Of a stretch of DNA of 50,313 nucleotides, positions 8,091 to 14,006 are shown piece after piece. The notes below the pieces were generated by a model. The model was given only the letters and a program-made list of their open reading frames with translations. It ran no database searches and was not told the origin of the DNA. The translations under genes were made by a program, and so were the position numbers. Source of the stretch: Nonomuraea terrae. Its GTDB lineage: Bacteria > Actinomycetota > Actinomycetes > Streptosporangiales > Streptosporangiaceae. Within the stretch, counting starts at the first letter, position 1. Each line of letters opens with the position of its first letter. Location of the stretch: positions 1-50,313 of the forward strand of contig NZ_SMKQ01000046.1 of assembly GCF_004348995.1 (NCBI RefSeq), written 5' to 3'.

Positions 8091-8863
8091 AGGCCGTCAC
8101 CAGGCTCCTGGTGATCCCACTCGTGGTCGTGCTCTGGGAACTCCTCTCGCGCGGGCTGGCGGACACCGACTTCCCGCCGCCCACGACGATCGTCTCCCGC
8201 ATGCATGAGCTGTGGTTCTCCGGCCCCGTCGGCCGGGCGTTCCTCACCGACGGGGCCGTCGCGAACCTGATGCCCAGCCTCGGCCGGATGTTCGGCGGCT
8301 GGATCGTGGCCGCCGTGCTCGGGGTCGCGCTGGGGGTGCTGCTCGGACGTTCCAGGACGGCGATCGACTACGTGGATCCGCTGGTCGAGTTCGGCCGTTC
8401 CGTCCCGCCCCCGCTGCTGCTGCCGGTCTTCCTCGTGCTGTTCCAGACGGGGCTGGCCACGCAGCTGGCCACGATCGTGTTCGGTGTGATCTGGCCGGTG
8501 TTGCTCAACTCCATCGACGGCGCCAGGTCGGTGGACCGCACCTACACGGAGACGGCCGCGGTGTTCAACCTGTCCCGGGTCCAGCGCCTACGCGTGGTCA
8601 TCCTCCCCGCGGCCTCGCCCAAGATCTTCGCCGGGCTCCGCCTGAGCCTGTCACTGGCCCTGATCCTCATGGTGATCAGCGAGCTCATCGGCGGCACCGA
8701 CGGCATCGGTTACCAGTTGCTCCAGGCTCAGCGCGGCTTCGACGGCGCCGGGGTGTGGGCGGCGATCGCGCTGCTCGGCGTCCTCGGCTCTGTCGTGAAC
8801 GCCCTGTTCGTGCTGGCCGAGCGGCGCCTGCTCGGCTGGCACCGCCAGGCGGCCCGCGGCTGA
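8087..8863 (+). CDS. ABC importer permease, SsuC/TauC type (importer 2, second permease)
   Basis: Second channel subunit, 258 residues, with DFPPPTTIVSRMHELWFSGP near the N-terminus and EFGRSVPPPLLLPVFLVLF in the middle, both shared with the permease at 3954. The coupling loop is around YTETAAVFNLSRVQRLRVV. The ATG lies in an ATGA overlap with the first permease. The gene is the last of its operon and ends four bases before the stop of the facing MmgE/PrpD gene, with no room for a separate terminator. Confidence 0.92.
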   Translation: MKAVTRLLVIPLVVVLWELLSRGLADTDFPPPTTIVSRMHELWFSGPVGRAFLTDGAVANLMPSLGRMFGGWIVAAVLGVALGVLLGRSRTAIDYVDPLVEFGRSVPPPLLLPVFLVLFQTGLATQLATIVFGVIWPVLLNSIDGARSVDRTYTETAAVFNLSRVQRLRVVILPAASPKIFAGLRLSLSLALILMVISELIGGTDGIGYQLLQAQRGFDGAGVWAAIALLGVLGSVVNALFVLAERRLLGWHRQAARG

Positions 8864-8867
8864 GGGG

Positions 8868-10292
8868 TCACCCTTCCGATTCGAGCTCCGCCACCCGGCG
8901 GAGCAGCCCGCCGACGTCCTCCGCCTCGTCCAGCCGGGCCACCAGGTCGGTCACGGCGTCGGCTGTGGCGCGGGAGAGCCGGCCCTCCGTGTTGTCGCGG
9001 AACTTCAGTGCCAGCTCCGCCGTGGAGAGCGGCCGGGCCGGGCCTCCCAGGTTGGCGAGCACTTCCCGGGTCCACTCGCGGCCGTCGAGGTCGCGAGCGT
9101 GCAACACCGCGGGGAACTGGTGCGGGAAGATCTTCGTCGCGCGCTCGTCGGCCACCACGTCCACCTTGGCCATGAGTGCGCGCCGGACGGGGTCACGGGC
9201 GAGCTCGTCACTGAAGTCGCCCAGTCCCACACCGAGCCCGCCCCCGCCCAGCAGCCCGGCCACGACCGCGTACGGGCCGCTGAACTGCGCCTGGTACCCG
9301 GTCTCTGGAGCGCGTTTCGCCTCGATCGGCTGGCCGATGGTCCGGACGACGGGAGCGGGGACGCCCAGCGTCAGGCGCTCCACCCGTGACGGGTCCAGGC
9401 CTTGTGCGCGCAGCGCGATGGCGGCGTCGATCGCCGCATGGGTGAAATGGTTCGCGGGATAGGGTTTGAAGAAGATCGCGGGGACGGACCACTCGGTACC
9501 GAGATCCCTCGTGACCTCCTCCGCCGCATAGCGGCCGTGCAGAAACGCCTCGAAGAACCCGAACCGTCCCTCCAGCACGGTCGGCGGCCCGGTGAACCCG
9601 CGTCCGACCAGGTCCGCCGCCGTGACCGCCGAGTGTGCCGCCCACCCGCAGTGCAGCCGCTTGACCGTGCCGCCCGTTCGGTTGCCCTCGATGATGCCCG
9701 CGGCCATGGAGGCGGCCAGGCCGAGGACGTCGAGCACGCCGTCACGGGACTCGCCCAGCAGCAGGGCGGCCGCGACGGCGCCACCCATGGTGCCGCAGAT
9801 CGACGTGGCGTGCTGCCCGTGCTCGAAGAAGATCGAGTTACCGGCCTCGGGATCGTAACCCGCCATGCCGAGCCGTACGCAGACCTCCAGGCCGACGGCG
9901 ATCGCCCGGACCGTGTCCCTTCCCGAGGCGCGCGCCAGCTCCGCGGCGGCGAGCGCGGCCGGGACGACCGACGCGCTGGGATGGAGCACCGAAGGCAGGT
10001 GGGTGTCGTCGTAGTCGAGCGAGTGCGCGAGAACGCCGTTGGCGAGGGCCGCCAGCGCGGCGGGCACCGCCGCCGGGCCGCCGCCGACGACATGCGCCTG
10101 CGACCGGCCGCCCTGGTCGAGGACGTAGTCCAGGATGGCCCTGCTGGTCGGCAACCGGTGCGCGGCCACGCAGAGGCCGAGCACGTCGAGCACGCGCCGG
10201 CGCACGCTGTCGACGACGGCCTCCGGCAGGGTCTCGAACGAGGCGTCCACCGCGAAGTCGGCCAGCCGCCCCGCCAGGGTCGTCTCAGCCAC
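8868..10292 (-). CDS. MmgE/PrpD family protein
   Basis: Member of the MmgE/PrpD fold family, which includes 2-methylcitrate dehydratase, cis-aconitate decarboxylase and iminodisuccinate epimerase. Family signs are the N-terminal helix with DFAVDASFETLPEAVV, the stretch NGVLAHSLDYDDTHLPSVLHPS (in which D-x-x-D-T-H is the typical active-site block), and ILEGNR-like text seen as IIEGNRTGGTVKRLHCGWAAH with KR-x-H-x-G. Length is about 474. The GTG at 10292 is preferred because AGAGG lies eight bases upstream and it overlaps the stop of the preceding cyclase gene; a GTG at 10310 is the alternative. It is the last gene of an operon with a cyclase-family hydrolase and a methyltransferase. The substrate is not known; the family acts on small carboxylic acids. 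Confidence 0.88.
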   Translation of the reverse strand: MAETTLAGRLADFAVDASFETLPEAVVDSVRRRVLDVLGLCVAAHRLPTSRAILDYVLDQGGRSQAHVVGGGPAAVPAALAALANGVLAHSLDYDDTHLPSVLHPSASVVPAALAAAELARASGRDTVRAIAVGLEVCVRLGMAGYDPEAGNSIFFEHGQHATSICGTMGGAVAAALLLGESRDGVLDVLGLAASMAAGIIEGNRTGGTVKRLHCGWAAHSAVTAADLVGRGFTGPPTVLEGRFGFFEAFLHGRYAAEEVTRDLGTEWSVPAIFFKPYPANHFTHAAIDAAIALRAQGLDPSRVERLTLGVPAPVVRTIGQPIEAKRAPETGYQAQFSGPYAVVAGLLGGGGLGVGLGDFSDELARDPVRRALMAKVDVVADERATKIFPHQFPAVLHARDLDGREWTREVLANLGGPARPLSTAELALKFRDNTEGRLSRATADAVTDLVARLDEAEDVGGLLRRVAELESEG

Positions 10293-11163
10293 GGGGCACC
10301 TCTCGTCCACGGGCCGCCACCAGCGCCAGCGGGCGCACCGGCGAGCCGGTGGCGCCGACGAGCGGCAGCGGGGACAGGACGAAGGTGAACTCGTGAACCC
10401 CGTCCCGGGCCAGGGCGTCCAGATCCATCGTCTCGATCAGGTAGATGCCCGACTCCACCAGCAGCACCCGGTGGGCGGGCAGCACGCTGTGCCCCTCGCC
10501 GGGAGCCAGGCGTTCGAAGGCGATGGTGTCGGCGCCCACCGCGTGCGGGGCCCTCCCGGCCAGCCAGCGAGCGCCGTCCGCGCCCACGCCGGGAACACCA
10601 GACGCGCCGCCGATGTAGGCCTCCCGATCAGGGTCGGCGAAGTGGCGGCCCCAACCGCTGCGGACCAGGATCACGTCGCCGGGCGCGGGCTCGACGCCCT
10701 GGCGCCGGACGGCCGCGTCCAGATCGGCCGGGGTGATCTCGTAGCCCGCCTCGCAACACTCCACGCCGAGCACGGCCGGAACGTCGAGGAGCACGCCGCG
10801 GCGCACCATCGGGGCGACGGTGTGCACGCCGTGCTCGGGATAGCGGCCCCCCACGCACGCCTCGGCCGCGTCGGCGCCCCCGTGCAGCCTGCCGTTGTGC
10901 GACACGTGCGCGAGCGCGTCGATGTGGGTGCCGACGTGGGTGCCCATGGAGATCAGGTCGTTGGCGGCGGATCCGCCGTCCGGACGGGTCCTGTCGCCAT
11001 GCCGGCGCGGGAGGGTGTGGGTGTATGCGGGGTGGTTGGGCGACTGCGGCATGCCGGCGTAGAGCGGCCTGCCCAGGTCGTAGATCGTCACACCGCCGCG
11101 TACCGCGTCGAGCATGGGGTCACGCCCGGCGTCCGGCGGTGGCGTGTCGGCAGTCGTGGTCAT
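10285..11163 (-). CDS. Cyclase-family metal-dependent hydrolase (kynurenine-formamidase-like fold)
   Basis: Cytoplasmic metal-dependent amide or lactam hydrolase of the cyclase superfamily, which includes bacterial kynurenine formamidase and isatin hydrolase. The diagnostic motif HVGTHIDALAH (His-x-Gly-Thr-His-x-Asp, then His) is at about residues 91-101. Further typical pieces are GVLLDVPAVLGVE and GDVILVRSGWGRHF. Length 292. ATG start with AGGAG ten bases upstream. The gene lies 13 bases after the methyltransferase and overlaps the MmgE/PrpD gene, so the three are co-transcribed. Next to a hydantoinase-like enzyme in a facing operon, it could carry out a second ring or amide hydrolysis in one pathway; that link is inference. 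Confidence 0.87.
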   Translation of the reverse strand: MTTTADTPPPDAGRDPMLDAVRGGVTIYDLGRPLYAGMPQSPNHPAYTHTLPRRHGDRTRPDGGSAANDLISMGTHVGTHIDALAHVSHNGRLHGGADAAEACVGGRYPEHGVHTVAPMVRRGVLLDVPAVLGVECCEAGYEITPADLDAAVRRQGVEPAPGDVILVRSGWGRHFADPDREAYIGGASGVPGVGADGARWLAGRAPHAVGADTIAFERLAPGEGHSVLPAHRVLLVESGIYLIETMDLDALARDGVHEFTFVLSPLPLVGATGSPVRPLALVAARGREVPRG

Positions 11164-11176
11164 GTTCTCGTGTCTC

Positions 11177-11983
11177 CTACAGCTGGCCGGTGGCGTAGCG
11201 CACGGTGCGCTCCAGAACGAACCCGTCCCGGGGCAGGGACGCCTCCAGGGCCTCCCGCGCCTCTGCGCGCAGGGACTCCGGAATGCTTTCCAGCGACGCC
11301 CGGCGGGCGGCCGACCAGAGCCAGTCCCACACCTGCTCAGCCCCGATGGCGACGTCGAACGTCACGTCCGCGCAGGCGATCCCGCTCAGGCCGCCTTCCT
11401 CGAACAATCTGGTCATCTCCTCGGGCCCGCCCAGCGTGTGCTGGAACGGGGCGCTGCCCGCGCCCGACGTGTACGGCCGCAGGGCCTGCTCCACCAGCCC
11501 GAGCAACTCGGCCTCGGCCGGACTCGACCTGACCAGCAGGCTGGCCGCCAGCCGCCCACCCGGCTTGAGCAGGCCCGCCAGGGACCGTACGGCGGCGAGC
11601 GGGTCGGGCAGGAAATACAGCATCATTCCCGCCAGCACGATGTCGAACCGCTCGCCCGGCAGCAGTTCCTCGGCCTGCTCCGCGTCACCCAGCAGGACGG
11701 TCGCCTGGCTCAGGCCGTGGCGATCGATCTCGGCAGCGGCGGCGGCCACCATCCCCGGTGCGAGGTCCAGTCCCACGACGCGGCCGGTGGGGCCGACCGC
11801 CTGCGCCGCCGGCACGAGCGAGGCGCCGGTGCCGCACCCGGCGTCCAGGACGTGGTCCCCGGGCCCCGGTGCAGCCCGCCGCACCAGCTCGGCGGCCACG
11901 GGCCCGAAGAACGGCACACCGACGCGCTCGTAGGTGCCGGACGCGCGGTCGAACACGCCGGACATGTACTCCTTGGCGTTCAT
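11177..11983 (-). CDS. SAM-dependent methyltransferase, UbiE/class I type
   Basis: Class I S-adenosylmethionine methyltransferase of 268 residues. Motif I is HVLDAGCGTGAS (about residues 43-54), followed by GRVVGLDLAPGMV (motif II region, acidic end of strand 2), LLGDAEQAEELLP, FDIVLAGMMLYFLPDP, and LLKPGGRLAASLL (motif III). The ATG at 11983 is chosen because GGAGGAAA lies just upstream; the frame remains open further upstream without coding signs. It heads the operon that continues with the cyclase and MmgE/PrpD genes. The substrate cannot be told; the fold is used on small molecules and quinones. Confidence 0.88.
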   Translation of the reverse strand: MNAKEYMSGVFDRASGTYERVGVPFFGPVAAELVRRAAPGPGDHVLDAGCGTGASLVPAAQAVGPTGRVVGLDLAPGMVAAAAAEIDRHGLSQATVLLGDAEQAEELLPGERFDIVLAGMMLYFLPDPLAAVRSLAGLLKPGGRLAASLLVRSSPAEAELLGLVEQALRPYTSGAGSAPFQHTLGGPEEMTRLFEEGGLSGIACADVTFDVAIGAEQVWDWLWSAARRASLESIPESLRAEAREALEASLPRDGFVLERTVRYATGQL

Positions 11984-12159
11984 CAGATTTCCTCCGCAGT
12001 CAGCGAGCGACGCCGGGTCGCCAGGGGGTGGAGCGATGATCAAAATGAGCTCCAGGGTGAGCCTGCCACGAAAGGCACGCAACCGGCAAAGGGCACCCGG
12101 TACCTCACCCATCACACCTTCGACGGCGCCCGGGCTCCGCGTTACGATCACGGCGCCGG

Positions 12160-12521
12160 GCAACGTCCGCTCCTCGATCCGCATGCTCGGCGAGGAGAGT
12201 TTCTGGTACGCCATGGGCACGCGTGCACGCCAACCCTGGCATGCGGGGCGTCCTGTTCGAGCTCGGCCATGTGGCGGAACGGGCCAGACGGACGCTGGAG
12301 GCCGAGGGACTGGCCGGCCGGTCGGAGGTCGTCGCCGGCGACTCTTCGCCGGGGTCCCGGAAGGCCATGACATCGACCTGCGGGTGCCGGCGATCTTCGA
12401 CGACGGCACCCAGCGGAGCCGCGACCAGTACGCGGCCGTGCTCGACGAGGCAGGGCCGGCGCTCGACGACGTCGTCGAGCTCGGCTCGGGCGCGAGCCTC
12501 ATCGCGGCGGGCCGCCGCTGA
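12160..12521 (+). pseudogene. Remnant of an O-methyltransferase, frameshifted and internally deleted
   Basis: Degraded plus-strand gene in an otherwise gene-free stretch (11984-12560). Three pieces fit a small-molecule O-methyltransferase in order. MLGEESFWYAMG (about 12184-12218) resembles the pre-SAM helix. After a frame change, HANPGMRGVLFELGHVAERA through RSEVVAGD (about 12226-12342) is the classic motif I/II region. After a second frame change FAGVPEGHD is followed directly by DLRVPAIFDDGTQRSRDQY and a C-terminal end like that of these enzymes, with a stop at 12519-12521. The second frameshift looks like loss of one T at about 12343, because restoring it gives GDFFAGVPEG. The central catalytic part is missing, so the protein cannot be functional. 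Confidence 0.7.
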
Positions 12522-12560
12522 CGCTCGGCGGGCGCCGCTTCTGGCCGGCGCGCGGCGCGG

Positions 12561-13148
12561 CTAGCCGCCCCAGCCGGGGACGGCCATCCGGACGGAGAGC
12601 GCGTGCTCCACGAGATTGATCAGCGCGCTCTTCACGGAGTCCTTGGACCTGGCGTCGAGGCGCACCATCGGGATGTGCGGCGCCAGGGTCAGGGCGTCGC
12701 GCACCTCGGCGTCGCTGTGGGGGTATTTGCCGTCCCAGCCGTTGATGCCGACGATGAACGGCAGCTGCGCTTCCTCGAAGTAGTCGATGGCCGGGAAGCT
12801 GTCGGCCAGGCGGCGCGTGTCGACCAGCACGACCGCGCCGATGGCGCCGCGGACGAGGTCGTCCCACATGAACCAGAACCGGTGCTGTCCCGGTGTGCCG
12901 AAGAGATAGAGGATGAGGTCGCGGTCGAGCGAGACCCGGCCGAAGTCCATGGCGACGGTCGTGGTCGACTTCAGCGGCGTCATGCCGAGATCGTCGATGC
13001 CGGCGGAGGCGTCCGTCATGACCGCCTCCGTCGTCAACGGCATGATCTCCGACACCGCGCCGACGAACGTCGTCTTGCCCACCCCGAAGCCTCCCGCCAC
13101 GACGATCTTCGTCGAGGTGAGGCCGGGGCTAGAGCCTGCGAAGTCCAC
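12561..13148 (-). CDS. cvnD: Conservon small GTPase, CvnD-like (conservon 2)
   Basis: Small GTP-binding protein of the conservon type, 195 residues. The P-loop is GGFGVGKTT (about residues 19-27), the switch region has the Thr-rich run STTTVAMDFGRV, and the G3 motif has the conservon form LFGTPGQHRF in place of DTAGQ. The base-recognition segment reads NGWDG instead of NKxD. The GTG start lies 20 bases inside the end of the DUF742 gene, an arrangement repeated in the other conservons of the window. Family members associate with the membrane complex formed with the kinase and roadblock proteins. The last gene of its conservon; the unrelated pseudogene lies beyond. Confidence 0.93.
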   Translation of the reverse strand: MDFAGSSPGLTSTKIVVAGGFGVGKTTFVGAVSEIMPLTTEAVMTDASAGIDDLGMTPLKSTTTVAMDFGRVSLDRDLILYLFGTPGQHRFWFMWDDLVRGAIGAVVLVDTRRLADSFPAIDYFEEAQLPFIVGINGWDGKYPHSDAEVRDALTLAPHIPMVRLDARSKDSVKSALINLVEHALSVRMAVPGWGG

Positions 13149-13563
13149 TTAGCACCCTTTCGAGCAGATTGACGTCCGGCCGCCCGGCGTCCAGCTGTGG
13201 CTGGTGCACGCGGACCAGACCTTCGGCGGCCATGTCGGCGATCAGCACGCGCACCACACCGAGCGGGATCCGCAGCAGGGCCGACACCTCGGCCACCGAC
13301 CGCACCTGCCGGCACAGTTGGCTGATCGCCTGGTACTCCGGCGTGATATGCGAGAACTCCCGCTGCTCGGCGGTCGCCGAGGACACGAGGGCCTCCATCG
13401 CCAGCTTGACCCGCGGCGCCGTCCGTCCACCTGTCACCGCGTAGGGACGGACGGGCGAGGCGGGGTCGGGCAGCTGCGACTGGGGCTGGGGCGCAGGCTC
13501 GGGCTGAGACTGTGGCTGATGCTGGGGCGCCCAACCGCCGCTGTTCCATCTAGGGTCCGTCAC
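13129..13563 (-). CDS. cvnC: DUF742 protein, CvnC-like (conservon 2)
   Basis: Conservon component of the DUF742 family, 144 residues, with a winged-helix-like C-terminal half. A Gln/Pro-rich head (about residues 10-35) precedes the family box RPYAVTGGRT (about 39-48). The HTH-like part follows: RSVAEVSALLRIPLGVVRVL and DMAAEGLVRVHQPQ, ending in LLERVLSGLRRL. It starts at GTG and lies five bases after the roadblock gene. Its last 20 bases are also the first codons of the GTPase gene. Probably a regulator or adaptor in the kinase complex; a DNA-binding role has not been shown here. Confidence 0.92.
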   Translation of the reverse strand: MTDPRWNSGGWAPQHQPQSQPEPAPQPQSQLPDPASPVRPYAVTGGRTAPRVKLAMEALVSSATAEQREFSHITPEYQAISQLCRQVRSVAEVSALLRIPLGVVRVLIADMAAEGLVRVHQPQLDAGRPDVNLLERVLSGLRRL

Positions 13564-13568
13564 CTACA

Positions 13569-13991
13569 TCACCTGGTCTGGCTGGCGCGCAACTCGGCCC
13601 GCACAGCCGGAGTCAGCACCTGGCCGGCGCGTTCCACCATCAGCGTCATCTGGTACGCCACCAGCCCCATGTCACAGTCGGGGGCCGCCAGCACCGCCAG
13701 GCACGAGCCGTCGCTGATCGACATGATCAGCATCAGCCCGCGCTGCATCTCCACGATCGTCTGGTTGACCGCACCACCCTCGAACACCCTGGCCGCACCC
13801 TGCGTCAGGCTCACCAGCCCCGACGCGATCGCGGCCAGCTGATCGGCCCGGTCCGCCGGAAAACCCGCCGACGCCGCCAGCGGCAGCCCGTCCGACGAGA
13901 CGACCACGGCGTGCGCCACGCCGGGGACCGTGCTGACGAAGTCGGTGATGAGCCAGTCGACACCGCGTGCGGCGTGGCTCAGGTCGTTCAT
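13569..13991 (-). CDS. cvnB: Roadblock/LC7 protein, CvnB-like (conservon 2)
   Basis: 140-residue roadblock/LC7-fold protein, the family of GTPase-activating or scaffolding partners of small GTPases. Recognised by LDWLITDFV-like text at the N-terminus (VDWLITDFVSTVPGVAHAVV), DGLPLAASAGFP, the helix DRADQLAAIASGLVSLTQGA and the C-terminal block APDCDMGLVAYQMTLMVERAGQVLTP. AGGAGG lies just before the ATG. It sits between the kinase (15 bases upstream) and the DUF742 gene (5 bases downstream), the standard conservon order. Confidence 0.94.
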   Translation of the reverse strand: MNDLSHAARGVDWLITDFVSTVPGVAHAVVVSSDGLPLAASAGFPADRADQLAAIASGLVSLTQGAARVFEGGAVNQTIVEMQRGLMLIMSISDGSCLAVLAAPDCDMGLVAYQMTLMVERAGQVLTPAVRAELRASQTR

Positions 13992-14006
13992 GCGCCCTCC
14001 TCTCTG

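Noticed and set aside
8864..8867. Terminator between the convergent importer 2 and MmgE/PrpD genes
   Set aside because: Only four bases separate the stops and I found no convincing hairpin there.
11934..12521. Intact 195-codon gene on the plus strand
   Set aside because: Only its last third and a short earlier piece resemble an O-methyltransferase, and the missing middle lies in another frame. It is better read as a pseudogene.
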